Assembly: GCA_946811695.1 (NCBI GenBank)
Contig: OX328132.1
Span: 94,970,456-95,034,455, forward strand
Reading direction: 5' to 3'
Source of the DNA: Gonocerus acuteangulatus
Lineage: Eukaryota; Arthropoda; Insecta; Hemiptera; Coreidae
Length of the DNA stretch: 64,000 bases
Position numbers and translations under genes: made by a program. Numbering within the stretch: position 1 is the first letter of the stretch; the number at the start of each line of letters is the position of its first letter. This document shows positions 1-11,640 of the stretch, in pieces. A model generated the notes under the pieces. That model saw only the letters and a program-made list of their open reading frames with translations, made no database searches and had not been told where the DNA came from.

Positions 1-353
1 AATAGCTTTTTTATTATGATTACTTGCTTGTCTTGCATAAATAAATCTTACAATTATTTACAATGTTATTGAATACGTTTTTTTCTGCACCACTGTGTTG
101 TTTTTACGTGGTCAAAGGAACAACAACCCATGGTCAAAAGTACAACTACATGTACCTTTGACCACAGTACGATTATTTAAAAAAAAAATAATAAATGTCA
201 AGCTAGAACCTTGAAAAAATTAATATGATAAACAATAGAATACTAACTACAAAAAAAAAAAAAAAACTATTTAGCCTTAATATTCAAGCAATGAAAAATT
301 AAATTTTGCAACTTGGACAAAGGTACAACACCTTCCCCTATATATATGTATAA

Positions 354-417
<64 letters not shown>

Positions 418-560
418 TTAGTTGACAATCAGCTGGAGTCCGCTCTTTTCAAGGCCAGAATTTGGTAGCTCTAAATTATTGGACAAGATAAGCTACTTCA
501 TGGATTGCCCTGAAACACAAATTCAGCATAAATTTAAGTCACTACTGACTGTAAGGCTAA
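1..560. other. AT-rich intergenic DNA with (TA)n tract
   Basis: No gene is seen. Positions 338-420 are an interrupted (TA)n microsatellite. At 108-165 short GGTCAAA-containing units occur twice in direct orientation and once inverted, a small repeat cluster of unknown origin. Confidence 0.6.
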
Positions 561-900
561 TGGTGACTTAAAACCTTGGATTGCTTTTGACCACAAATCT
601 TACAACTCCAGTAAACCGTGATACAACAAGTATTGTTGCAAAATATCCAATTCCCAGCGAGAATACAAGGGAAAAGAGAATAACATCGAATATATCGCTA
701 ATTATGGCTGGGCGAAATAAATGTTTTCAGTTCCTTGTGAGAGGCGAGGAGCCCCGTTGGCTATGGATATTGGAACGGGACTTAACCACTTCGAATATGT
801 GGTCTTCATTTCAAGCACCAGACACCACATCGTCAGAATCAGGAGATGGTTTCCAGCTAGCCTCTGAATATAAATCTTCCTCTTGCCATGTCTATTCATT

Positions 901-1890
901 GGCAGTATAAAAGTGTTAGGGGTAATTTAACACACTTTTGTAAGACTTCCTAAAAATATAATGATAGAACTTAATTATAGCCCAAATTTATAATTCGGTC
1001 ACCCCCCCCCCCCCAAACAGAGTAAACTAGAGACGTTTATAACAAGGGCTCGAAATAGTTACTTTAAATTAAAAAAGTTTTTTTTTAATTATTTTTGATT
1101 GTTTTTGAATAATGTGTAAAATACATCGAAAAAGTTGAAATTAACTGTTAAAAAAACTTTTATTTAATAATTTTAAGAATAAATGTTATTTAGGAACTCC
1201 TATAGTAAATTACATGTAACACTTTTATTTCTTTAAATGTGTAATAAAAGTTTTCAGTATTTTACTGAAAAATTGTAGAGTTTCGTTTATTTACAATACG
1301 TGGAACTCTTAAAGGGCAACCTTGGGCGTTTGCCACTCATGGAGGTGAACATATTAAGGAAACTAGATCAACACAATATTTCGACATTTGTCATATAAGA
1401 AATTTTAAACCATCTGAACCATTACGCACTTTTTAATTACGGAGGTTGGGGGGGGGGGTCATTTAACTCTAATATACCCTGGGCCAGAGAAGGACAGTAC
1501 ATATACAATTCATTTATTATTCACTAATGGTTTGCACAAAAATGTATTGATTGATTAGGTTATTCACTTCATGGTAGAAAGAGCTAAGTATTCAAATTTT
1601 TGAATAACCTTTTATATATTTCAGATTTTTGATAAATGTAACCATGAAGACTTTTATGTGAGGCGAAAGGACGTAACGCAACACTTGAAGAAACGCAAAT
1701 TTGACGTGACGTGCCATTTGGCGCTATACGAAATTCGGCGCAACAAACACACACACACACACACACACATATATGTAATCCCTGTTTTAGTATATAAATA
1801 ATATAAACATGATAGAGTATACTTATCTATCATCATCAAAGAGAAGTTTACTGGAACACTGGAAAGAAAGAAAATAACGCACATCCATAA
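901..1890. other. AT-rich spacer with C/G runs and (CA)n
   Basis: No intact gene is seen. It holds a C-run near 1003-1014, a G-run near 1449-1458 and a (CA)n microsatellite at 1746-1770. The A/T-rich part (1050-1290) resembles 2040-2330 in composition. The right edge leads into a hAT transposase remnant, so some of this may be decayed hAT sequence. Confidence 0.4.
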
Positions 1891-2040
1891 CAATATCAAC
1901 TTGCACTTATCCTACTACACAGAAGCCTAACCACTCAAGTAAGTGGTGAAAGAGCCTTTTCAACACTAAAATATATATTAAATGATTACAGATATAATCT
2001 AAATTCCATAAACTTACAGGAAATATTATTACTGAAATAG
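1891..2040 (+). pseudogene. hAT transposase C-terminal dimerisation domain remnant
   Basis: A short open stretch ends at the TAG at 2038-2040. It contains SGERAFSTLKYILNDYRYNL, followed by NLQEILLLK. This is the signature of the C-terminal dimerisation (hATC) region of hAT-superfamily transposases, which usually reads (S/C)xERxFSxLKxIxxxxRxxL. The frame is closed just upstream by TAA at 1888-1890, and nothing of the DDE core is readable, so this is a decayed 3' end. It lies about 0.8 kb from a hAT-type MITE (2873-3123). Whether it came from the matching autonomous element is unknown. Confidence 0.65.
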
Positions 2041-2530
2041 AATTAATTCTTTAAAATAAGGGAAATGTACTTTGTTTAAAAATTTATTTTTGTTTATTTA
2101 CTGAAGTATATTTGTTGATACAAAACAAAAAATAAACATTCGCAGCTTATTTATGCCTTTAAGCTTTTTCCTATTAAGTAACTTTAGAACTTTTATTGAA
2201 AAATAACAGTAAAAAATTTTTAAAAAAGTTTAAGCCCAAAAAGTTATTTTCGAAATTCTATATTTTTTAAATTGAAATAAAAGTAAAAGTTTAAAAAAAT
2301 ATTTTTTTAAAAATAAAAGTTAACAATTATTTCCGAAGGAAATGGAATTTCGGAAAGTCAAATAAGTGCTCATATTATCAATAGGCCTGTGTATTCCAAC
2401 TTCAAATCCCACTGAATTATCTGAAAGAGTGAACTAATACGCGCCCTTATTGATTCGTATAATTACTCTTACGCCCGTTCAGAGTATGGGTCTATGCAGA
2501 AGCAGCAGTTAAATACATGGATGTATTTAA

Positions 2531-2702
2531 GAAATAATTTCGGGGGGGGGGAGCATTTGGGGAGTATGGAATACTAACAATCTAGAACTAGGAATAGACA
2601 GCTAACTAAAACGCTTTTAAGGTATGTATGACACATTTTTACCGATTAAATAAACAATTCGGTGGGAGGGGGGACTGCAGCCCTCACCCCTTAAATACGC
2701 CC
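2531..2702. mobile_element. Diverged copy of the CATGGGCG hAT-type MITE
   Basis: The order is a G-run (2541-2551), GTATGGAATACTAA, a region like the interior of the better copies at 11241 and 18561, then a second G-run with CTGCAGCC and a degraded terminus TACGCCCAG. One terminus is missing, so this is a partial or old copy. Confidence 0.5.
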
Positions 2703-2706
2703 AGGA

Positions 2707-2868
2707 TTAAATAGAAACATAATGAAGAGATGATTTTCGAGCAAGCAGGCATTTCTCGGGCTTGCATGATGTGTCTCCACTAACAACCTTCGCATGAATC
2801 AGCCATGGCTTATCTTCGTCACAGACCAATTCCTTAGCACATGAACCAAAAACAATTATATTCGTCAT
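2707..2868 (-). CDS. Unrecognised 53-codon ORF, cysteine-containing
   Basis: An ATG-to-TAA minus-strand ORF beginning MTNIIVFGSCAKEL and including CDEDKPW and GDTSCKPEKC. Its composition (charged, four Cys, no low-complexity codons) looks more coding-like than the surrounding AT-rich DNA. I do not recognise a family. The hAT-type MITE at 2873-3123 inserted just upstream of the ATG, and its 8-bp target duplication overlaps the start region, so the true exon may have begun further upstream and been interrupted. It may be an exon fragment, part of a decayed transposon, or chance. Confidence 0.22.
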   Translation of the reverse strand: MTNIIVFGSCAKELVCDEDKPWLIHAKVVSGDTSCKPEKCLLARKSSLHYVSI

Positions 2869-2872
2869 TTAA

Positions 2873-3123
2873 CATGGGCGTATATAAGGGGGGCTGAGGG
2901 GCTGCAGCCCCCCCCCCCCTGAAATTTTGATTTGATCGGTAAACATTTCATAAAACCCTTAAAAATAAATGAAATAAGATCATTTAGTTCATAAAACATA
3001 TTCTATTTTGGATGTAATAGCGTTTAAGTTGGCTAAAACTCTTCCAAGATCTAAATTGTTAGTATTCCATATCCCGGAAATTGTCTCAGCCCCCTGCGAA
3101 ATTATTTTCTATATACGCCCATG
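2873..3123. mobile_element. hAT-type MITE (CATGGGCGTATATA family), with 8-bp TSD
   Basis: A 251-bp element with terminal inverted repeat CATGGGCGTATATA / TATATACGCCCATG. It has subterminal G- and C-runs and GCTGCAGCCCCCC near the left end. Both sides are flanked by TCATTTAA, an exact 8-bp duplication. TIRs beginning CA with an 8-bp TSD are the hallmark of hAT-superfamily elements; there is no coding capacity. Two further complete copies lie at 11241-11511 and 18561-18802. Confidence 0.88.
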
Positions 3124-4449
3124 TCATTTAACAAGTGCGGCCTATAGCGTCATCACACAAAATACAATTTTTAAGCAAACATTTTGGGGAGGCTCCAATA
3201 ATCATAAATTTTAGCTCAACCAAGGATTTTAGGTCAACTATGACAGTAATTTGTTTCTTGCAAAATTAAGTATGTTTAATGAAGAATAAACAGCTTTAAG
3301 AATATTTTAAAGTAAAGATGTTTTCAGTCCCTTAATTGGAATATAAAGTCCTTCTTTCAAATATGTTGTTAATGAGAGTTAAATTCAATTGTTCTGATGT
3401 TATTAGGGATTTATAATAATCCCCTTAAACACTAAGCATATAAACACTTTAAAGGGACACTAAAAACATGTAAATAAATTAAAAATAAGCAAATTAAATC
3501 AAAATGTCTCCAGATAAAGCAAGAAAGTTTTTTCAGGTTTGTTGGTTATTTAAATTTTGTTTTACTTATCACCAAAATATTCTATTAACTTAAATTATTA
3601 AATATTAAAAATATAATAATTAATAAAACAACAATCTAAAACAAAATCATTCATTACTAAAACACAACTGAAATTAAATATACCTAAAAATATTAAAACG
3701 AAAATAATTTAATAAGAAGTCCAACTTTCATACACGCCATTATTTTGTTTCTGTAGCAAAATTGTCATGTAAAGAAGGAGGAAATTTGATCCAATCAATA
3801 TTTTTTCACTATTATTTTTAAAACGTTGCTTATATTGTAACAGATTAGAAAAAAATATGGAAATAATAACGGTTTAACTGTAAACTTAATAACAATCGAA
3901 AACAAAGCAGAAGAATAACAAATAAATAAGCAAAAAGGGAATATTATCTGACGCTTCACTTACATATGCCAGATGTATTCACTGCATGCTAAAAACCTGG
4001 TTTGATGTTAACTGTGTAATAATAATGTCACTTGCAGAATAATCATTGAATAATATTCGGCTCCTATGGCTCCAAAACGTTCACTGATCAGCATATTAAT
4101 GCGCAACTTATATAATAATATGTATTCTTATTGTTTTATTTAAATAAAAAACAATATGACGCACCAGAGTTGCATATTCTTGAAAAATAACTTAATGATC
4201 CATTATACAACAATCTTATTTGGTTCTAGAAGTGAACACTTCTAGATAGATTAGTTCATGACCGCCTCTTTATATAAAAAATGTATATCTAATATTACAT
4301 AAATAACAAAAATTCTTAAATAAATTAAAATTAAATAAGCATTCTTTTCATGCTTCTACGGAATGTCAAGAACTTGTTTTTTTAGAAATAATTTGTAAAG
4401 ATAATAACATGATTGATTCTAAAATATATGAAAATAATTCAAATCGTTT
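3124..4449. other. AT-rich DNA, nothing recognised
   Basis: No coding region, RNA gene or clear repeat boundary is visible. It consists of AT-rich runs and short oligo-A/T tracts. Confidence 0.5.
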
Positions 4450-4793
4450 AAAAAAAAAGAAAAAAAAAAAGGTCCTGTAACAGACCACAAGGGCTCAGAG
4501 TGGTAGATCCTGTAGATGTAACTGATTCTTGATCACACGGCACACTAGGGAGATGGTGTGATCACCACTATGCTCTGGCCACCTGATGTTCCCCTTTGCA
4601 GGTACTCATAAATAAATTAATTAAAGGCTGGGTGGCCCCCGGGATGGCTGGAGACCCCGAATTTAACTCAAAAACAAAGACACCAGAATAAAAAATCTTT
4701 GGTGTGCTCGAACTTTGAACTCCTTCTTTGGGGTCATTCAGCATATTAGTAGAGTGCCCTACCACTGAGCTAAATCCCCCCACCCCCCAATAA
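4450..4793 (-). mobile_element. tRNA-derived SINE (Ile-like head, T-rich tail)
   Basis: Read on the minus strand this begins with a tRNA-like head containing TTAGCTCAGTGGTAG (A-box region) and a B-box-like GGAGTTCAAAGTTCGAG. It continues through a body with TAATTAATTT and CATCTCCCTAGTGT and ends CTGTTACAGGACC followed by a T-run (the A-run at 4450-4470 on the plus strand). The same body is found at 22881-23279, a cleaner copy. The tail is T-rich rather than A-rich relative to the tRNA head. Confidence 0.8.
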
Positions 4794-5385
4794 GCTTAAT
4801 AGTATGATCAAAATGTGATGACAAGATATCAAATATATTTATGGAATAAGAACAATTAATAGAATAATTTAAGGCTTCTATTGGATTGAAGTATATTGGA
4901 ATAAATAAATATTTTATTTATTTATTTTTTAAGAAAATAATTTGCAGTTTTTTTCATCAGCCAGGACTTAAATTTCCCAAGACATTTCTAGGACTAACAA
5001 ACAAATAAACAGCAAACGTTGTTGGGGGTACAAGGATAAAAAAATGTCTTTTTTTAACCCAACATTTTTTTTCCTAGTAACTGTTAAGCTCATTAATGCC
5101 CTTGAGGCATCTCCAAAGCAAAAGTCCAGGTTTTCATTCATTATGTAACAGCTCACGACAAGGCTATTAGCTGTTTAAGTATATGTGAAACTAATGCAAG
5201 AAATAAATTATGAAAAAATAGAACAATATGGTAAATTGGGAATGAGAGTAAGCTTAATAATAAAAATTTACAACATGAAACGGTTTTTTTTTAGTAGTTT
5301 CATTTTTTAAATCACACTAAATAGAAAGTAAAATTTGAGAATTCTTATATTTATTATTCTTAATTTTCAGATATGTATTGGACTC
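4794..5385. other. AT-rich DNA, nothing recognised
   Basis: No gene or repeat boundary is visible. Confidence 0.5.
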
Positions 5386-5418
5386 GGCGCTAATGGCCAA
5401 GATTTATGTCGATGCGCC

Positions 5419-5471
<53 letters not shown>
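5386..5471 (+). mobile_element. SINE 3' end with poly(A) of 51
   Basis: The sequence GGCGCTAATGGCC, then GATGCGCCGT and a run of 51 A residues (5421-5471), matches the 3' end of the A-tailed SINEs at 29784-29975 and 37431-37572. The tRNA-like head is absent, so this is a 5'-truncated copy. Confidence 0.7.
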
Positions 5472-5473
<2 letters not shown>

Positions 5474-5703
5474 ATGTATTTTATGATGTTATCAGTGTCA
5501 GGATGAGTAACTACATTAGCATGTAATTGATTGTTCATAATCTACACAATCAATTTTTGAATTTGTCCAGTTAAAATAAAACATTCAAAGTGATAAACTA
5601 TGTACACCAGTCAGTCTAGAAGTAAATATTGCTGAAAGAATTAATTTAAAAAAATGAGAATGGTCAATTTTCATTAAATAAAGATTTTTTTTTAAAAAAA
5701 AGG

Positions 5704-5880
5704 AGGCCTGGTGGCCCTGAGTGTTCAGGCATGAGCACTTAACACCCCGCGCCAAGGGTCGTGGGTTCGATACCTCCCAGTGGTGGTGGCTTTTCTTTGG
5801 GAAAAAGAAAAGATATGAGCCTTATCCTGGTTAGAAAAGGGTTGTGACCTATAGATAACCCATCCTAAAATTTTAAGTTA
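5704..5880 (+). mobile_element. tRNA-derived SINE-like repeat
   Basis: It has a tRNA-like head with B-box GGGTTCGATACCTCC at about 5762, following TGGCCCTGAGTGTTCAGGC. The head does not close into a cloverleaf with a matching acceptor stem, and a non-tRNA body with AAAGAAAAGATATG follows. I read it as a SINE, not a tRNA gene. It is different from the other two SINE families in the window. Confidence 0.55.
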
Positions 5881-8594
5881 ATTATAATGGACGTTAATAT
5901 TAAAATAAATAAGTAAAGATTTAAAATATAATAATGATAATTAATAAATAAAGCTCCACTCTAAAGAATGTAAGCCCACAAAGGTTTACAGTCTGAGGTG
6001 CAAATTAATATTTTATTTTCTCTTCCATAGGTTTAAAATATCAGACAGATTACAATACAATTTACAGGACATCGTAATCTAACTGATTATTGACTCGGGA
6101 ATATAACATGGATAATGTAAAGGAAGAACTATCAAAAACATAAATTCTTGACTTCATTCTACTGTAGTAAACATTAAATAAATAATAAAATGTATAACGC
6201 TAATAAATGTAATTTTTATACATTTTGAAAAGTATAAAAAAAAAGTAGCGACCAAATTGCCACGAAATATTAACCATCATTGATATTAAAAAATGAAAAT
6301 TAAACCTTTACTTTTAAGTTTACTGGTTAAGAAAATTACTTTGTGAAAGAAATAATACTAATAATAAAAACACTTGAACAATATTGATCAATGAACCCTA
6401 AACCTACCATATTTTATTTTTATTTTAAAATTAGTATTTAGATTGTGTGAACTTAAAAGCGTTATTTCAATTTGCCATAAATAAGCTGCGTTTCTGGAAA
6501 ATGTTAACTATTGGTTACCACCGTTTTTTGGATTGGGGTTTTGAATAATTAAAAATTTGTTCTAGAATTCTCTCCTTTTTCACTTCTTTTTAAACATAAC
6601 TGTGACAATTTTATATCGGGGTTTAATTTAATTTTTCTCTAAAATCAACAAATAAAACGTTTTTAATTTGAATTTAATCAACAAAAAAAAATCAATCTTT
6701 TATTTACATCAATTTCATCAAAAATAATGCACTATAAGAGGTAGAATTTAAAATTAAAAAAATAATCATTAATTTTTTATTGATAAATTTCAGTCAAAAA
6801 ATAAAACTCACCAGATAAATAAAAATAAGTTTTTATTTTCTACTATTTTATATCTCATAGATAACAAACAGATCATTACTTTGTCATTTTTATTCTATTT
6901 TTTTTCCTTTTATATAATATGTTTTTGAATATATTTTTTTTTGCCAATAATCATTTCCTCTGCACTGCCATAAAAAGCCAAAATATTATAAACAGTGAAT
7001 AAAAGTAAAAAAAAAAACAACAAAAAAAAACATACTTTTCAGGAATAATCATTATTATTGAACTAAAAGGTTTACAGCTTTTGATAAGAAACCAAATGAT
7101 AACATGAATTTCAGCCCTCGGACTGAATTCAATGCTAACATGGCTAAATTGTTACTCATAAATAAAATTCAATCTTAAAAAAAGTCTATAACACTAGAGA
7201 ATAACAAAGAATTGAAATACTATGAGCAGAGACTATTTGAATTATTCTTGTCAATATTGGTTAGATCTGTGATCTCCAATTCTACGCACTTGATTAGCTC
7301 ACTCATGTAAAATGAACTTAGCACATAAGAGAAAATATTGTTCTCATATATTCCGCAAACATCAACAAATTTAGAAAAAAAAAAACTGAAATATTTGTAT
7401 CTAAAAAAGACATGTCAACAAATTAAAAAGAGGTTATAAATTACATTTGCTGTCAAGTTACAATAAATCTTTATTAAATGGGATTAGTGTGAAAATCATA
7501 TAACCAAAAAAACACATACTAAGACACGGACAAAAAACATATGTGAAACCTGTCAAGTAACATATAAAACTCTATCTAGCTTATATATTTTTTCGTTTAT
7601 CTGATTAAAACAACATTTGAGAATGCAGTTCAAAGTTAGAACTTTCTTAATAAGTAAAAATTACAGGAGAATTTGTTTGTCAAACAAAGGTCTGTTGTTT
7701 ACACTGTTTAACAATTGTTTAACAGTTTAAACAACAGGATTTGACAATTATTCCCTTATTTATTGAAATTAGTCATGTCAAAATTGTGACATTTATCATA
7801 TTTTATTTAAGGGGATACTGACATATCAAAGTGCTAAGAAAGTTGAACTTCAATAAAACATAATCATCTTTCATACACTTTACTTTTTAATTATTTGTGC
7901 CAGCTATCACTAGAACCTATCTATAAAAACAGCAAAACTAAGTGGAAATATGTAAAGCCAAATGGTTATACAGATAACACGAACGAAACAGTGAAATCAG
8001 AAATAGATATGGCAAAATATAAAAACCTTAACATAAAAGAAATCAAATTTAATCTGTCACTTGAAACATTCGCAATTCTTATTCAAATAAAAAGAAAACG
8101 AACATAACAGCTGCTGGTAGAAAAGTATTGTCAGTTAATATAAGAGTTAAATTCAATTGACACTTACCGTCAGTACGGCGAATTTGAATACTGATTCCAG
8201 ATTTTATCTGATTTATATCACTCATATTTCTGACAGTTAAAAAATCAAACGCTACAACTAAAATAATGTTAAAAAGAAACTAGCGAATGTATCGAAAACG
8301 TAAACAAATCCCATTAATGATTAGACGTGACTCTGACACATATCGCGAGAGTTAGTGGTGTACTTGTGAGAATCAACGTGAGCTACAACTGATGGGACAT
8401 GTTCCGAGAGCTAACGGACAACAGGCTGTTTCAGGTATACAGCAGGCACCGGGTCTCCAACCCCAACCTACGCCCCCCTCCAAAGGGGGCGATCAGTAGT
8501 CGCTCTCAAGATCAGCAACCTCTCCTTTACCCACTTTTGTTTTCTTTTCTTTTTTCCGGTCCTTCTCACGAACCAGTATCTCCAAATAATAAAA
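5881..8594. other. AT-rich DNA, no gene recognised
   Basis: This is the longest plain stretch of the window. A short inverted repeat around TTTAACAATTGTTTAA lies at 7688-7740. A 70-codon ORF at 7895-8107 has AT-driven composition and no recognisable domain, and I do not call it. Confidence 0.5.
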
Positions 8595-8810
8595 GGGTAG
8601 AACTGAAGTTTCGCGTCCTCAAAACGGATTTCTTTCAAATTTTGAACAATAACGTATTTTGATGCACTAAACACGAATCCGTTAAAAAAACGTTCGCTTT
8701 CAACTAGGAAAGAAGTTATTAAGCACTAAAGTTCACTGTTATGCGGGTTATGAGAACTAATGTAAACAACTAAATTTGTCAACATGCGCATGCGCGTGTA
8801 TGGAAAAGTC
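8595..8810 (+). repeat. Left arm of a dispersed inverted repeat
   Basis: The segment running through GAAAGAAGTTATTAAGCACT, AAAGTTCACTG and ATGCGCATGCGC recurs in inverted orientation at about 10928-11125. The arms are roughly 200 bp, diverged, and separated by 2.1 kb. This could be the long terminal inverted repeats of a decayed DNA transposon. Confidence 0.6.
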
Positions 8811-9252
8811 CGTAATAAAGAAGTCTAATTGAAATTTACCATGAATTATTTAAATTCACCAGCTGTTTTTAAATAATGAAACATTCTTTACATTTCTTGT
8901 TTGATTCATGAAAAGTATTATATAACAGAAAACTCTTAATAATTAGCTAATCCCTTTATAATTATTAGTTCGTTCTAATTCGCGCCTGCTGAACTTTGAT
9001 TGTCAACATACTTTTATCTTATAAAAAACTAGCAATGAAGTTGCACGAATTTATTATTCTCGTCCACAATACAGAAGAATTACTCAAATTTCTCTTTAAA
9101 CGTGCTCATAAATATGAAGAGCGCTTAAAGGCATTTTTGGTGCGATTGGGGATTTATATCCACCGAACATCGCGTCTGAAGAAGAAGAAAGCTAAGAAGG
9201 ATGTCTAGAAGAATAAGAAGAATGTCTAGGACGACTTTTAGGGATACAGTTA

Positions 9253-9640
9253 GTGTAAAAAGTATTGGAACACCCATGAATATTCTACTTTTTTAACATT
9301 TGCGACTAAAATAATGGTGCTTTAGGTAAATAGAAGCCATCAATAACATGGCGATAAGCTATATTTTAAATATTCCCTGAAAATAAACATCAAACCATGG
9401 TATTTGTGTAATTAATTTACATTTTAACAATAAAATGCAATATTCTGTGCGTAAAAAGTATTGGAACACCTGATTTCTTTACTATTGCAGCTGGACTTTG
9501 GACAGGATTAATCCCATATTAATGGTGAACTTTGTCCGGTTGGATGACTTAATGTCTTATGTGTTTGAACAGGTTTTTTTAGTTCAATTTTTTTAACATT
9601 AGCCAGAGAGGAAAATAAACCCCAGTTAAAATACAAAATC
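9253..9640 (+). mobile_element. Tc1/mariner-like terminal remnant with internal direct repeats
   Basis: GTAAAAAGTATTGGAACACC occurs twice in direct orientation, at 9255-9274 and 9451-9470, preceded by ACAGTTAGT. Repeated motifs inside a terminal region resemble the IR/DR architecture of some Tc1-like transposons. No transposase is readable nearby, so this is likely a solo end. Confidence 0.5.
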
Positions 9641-9703
9641 TTATTATTACGATTCATAATAAGCGCAAATGTTTGCAAGAAATTGGAAAAATTGTATATC
9701 TAA

Positions 9704-9908
9704 GGGTGGGTTTACACTTGCTAGTTATTGCAGGATATTTATATCAGAGAGAAATTGCGACTAATGAAAACCCATGTAAAATGTATGTCGGCAATAAATT
9801 CTACCATGAGCAATTTATTGCAGACATACATTTTACATGGGTTTTCAATAGTCGCAATTTCTCTCTGATATAAATATCCTGCAAAAACTAGCAAGTGTAA
9901 ACCCACCC
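9704..9908. mobile_element. Palindromic MITE, GGGTGnGTTTACAC family, copy 1
   Basis: The 205-bp element is almost one continuous inverted repeat. The left arm GGGTGGGTTTACACTTG through TATTTATATCAGAGAGAAAT is mirrored on the right, with a short loop near 9805. It is flanked by TAA on the left and TTA on the right. A second copy at 42177-42349 has TAA on both sides. A 3-bp TWA target and GGG-starting TIRs suggest PIF/Harbinger-type mobilisation. Confidence 0.72.
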
Positions 9909-10554
9909 TTAGTTATGTCTCCTTATGAAATATTTAAAATCGGTATAGTACAACCAACTCTGCGGCAGCAAACCATTGTAAAGATTTGCGGGTTCCTTAT
10001 AATTAAATTCAATACTCCAAGTGATTGATTTACTAAAATGATTTATTAAAAAAAAATGATATATTAAATTACTGAATTACTAAATTCAAAGATTTACTAG
10101 ACTAAATGATTTGTCAACTTAAATGAATTATTAAATAAATGATTGATGCATCATGAAATAAATAAAAGAATAAGTTATATTAAATGCGATGCTAAATTAA
10201 ATAAATTACTGCTAATTATGACAAAAATGCTTGCTTACAAACTAATTACTTACTATACATTATATACACGGGCCAGTGTGGAAATATATACATATGAAAC
10301 AAACATGTCCTACTCGCTAAATTTAATTTCGCTACGTAGCAACATAAACACTAGAATAACACTCGAATAAGACTAGAAGGGCTTGTCCTGTTCCGGCAGA
10401 AGGGAGACACGTGCAGTCCGCCTTGCACACACAGGAAGGCACAATAACAGTTTTGCCACACTCCCAAAGAGGCAAGCCCAATAGAGACTAGCATCATTAG
10501 GAGTGTGACGTCATTTCCGCCTCAACACCATCATATCAGGACACCAGGGATTCA
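9909..10554. other. AT-rich DNA, nothing recognised
   Basis: No gene is seen. 10143-10370 is an AT-driven open frame without any recognisable domain. Confidence 0.45.
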
Positions 10555-10900
10555 AAGATCTCTCATTTGAAATGTTCATAACCATTTATTCAAAAATATT
10601 GTCAATTTTTAGGCCATCCTCACCCGTCGTCACCTGTCGCTTATGGGCTGACGCGCTATGCGTTTCCGCTCGCTACGCTCGCTCAAGAAGATATCAAAAC
10701 CCTAGTCAATCCAACTAGCTAAAATTAATAGAATTCTATTAGTTTTAGCGAATTGACTAGGGTTTTGATACCTTCTTGAGCGAGCGTAGCGAGCGGAAAC
10801 GCATAGCACGTCTGCCCTTAAGCGACAGGTGACGACGGGTGAGGATGGCCAAAAATTGACAATACTTTTGAATAAATGGTTTATGAACATTTCAAAAGAT
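10555..10900. mobile_element. Foldback (palindromic) repeat
   Basis: Two arms of about 160 bp are inverted around a centre near 10730, reading outward from AAAGATCT through TTGTCAATTTTTAGGCCATCC and GCGAGCGTAGCGAGCGG. The ends AAAGATCT and AGATCTTT mirror each other. No coding capacity. I could not fix a target duplication. Confidence 0.7.
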
Positions 10901-10927
10901 CTTTGTTTCCCAATGTTGCATATCTGC

Positions 10928-11125
10928 GCATGCGCATGTTTACAACTACGCTGTTTACGCCTACTTTTAGAACCTTCCTAACAGTGAACTTTAGTGCTTA
11001 ATAACTTCTTTCCTAGTTGAAAGCGATTTTTTTTAACGTATTCGTGTTTAGTGCATTAAAATACGTTCTCGTGAAAAATGTTACAGAAATCGGTTTTGAG
11101 GACGCTAAACTTCAGTTTTACCAAT
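10928..11125 (-). repeat. Right arm of the dispersed inverted repeat
   Basis: Inverted match to 8595-8810, reading AACAGTGAACTTTAGTGC, TTAATAACTTCTTTCC, AACGTATTCGTGTTTAGTG. Divergence and small indels show it is old. Confidence 0.6.
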
Positions 11126-11129
11126 AAAA

Positions 11130-11640
11130 GTTCAGCGTGCAGGAACTACGCCATCTTAGCGAGCTTTCGTTGATATTCCTAGTATATTTGGGAAGCTTAT
11201 TTTGGACAAAACAGTTAATATTTTGTTATTATATTCCTTGCATGGGCGTATATAGAAAATAATTTCAGGTGGGGCTGAGAAAATTTCGGGGGGGGGGGGC
11301 TGAGACCATTTCCGAGGTATGGAATACTAAAAATATAAAGCTTGGAATAGTTTTAGGCAACTAAAATGCTGTTACACGTAAAATAAAATATTTTTTATGA
11401 ACTAAGTGATCTTATTTCATTTATTTTTAAGGGGTTTTCCACAATTTTTTACTATCAAATCAAACTTTCGGGGGGGGGGGGGCTGCAGCCTCCCCCTTAT
11501 ATACGCCCATGATTCCTTGAACATTTAATAACGTACTTCAATAACGTTCGAAGGAAAGCGAGATTTAAGACGCCAGAATGCACAGGAAACTTAGAGTAGT
11601 AAACTTGCTACACACTTCATTGCTTCACCAAACTCCTCAA
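11130..11640 (+). mobile_element. Helitron-like (HINE) repeat, copy 1, 5' part
   Basis: It starts with a diverged form of the family 5' end (GTTCAGCGTGCAGGAACTAC, then CATCTTAGCG). The interior includes GAGATTTAAGACGCCA, also seen in copy 2 at about 14875. It is interrupted by the hAT-type MITE at 11241-11511. The 3' hairpin is not present. Confidence 0.5.
11241..11511. mobile_element. hAT-type MITE (CATGGGCGTATATA family), nested
   Basis: A 271-bp element with TIR CATGGGCGTATATA, two G-runs, CTGCAGCC and a right end TATATACGCCCATG. The 8-bp duplication ATTCCTTG flanks it exactly. It is inserted in Helitron-like copy 1, so it is younger than that copy. Confidence 0.9.

Noticed and set aside
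560..900. Open frames on both strands (109 codons plus, 65 minus, and a hydrophobic minus stretch with a stop)
   Set aside because: No splice context, no recognisable domain, and all three readings overlap. At best a decayed fragment.
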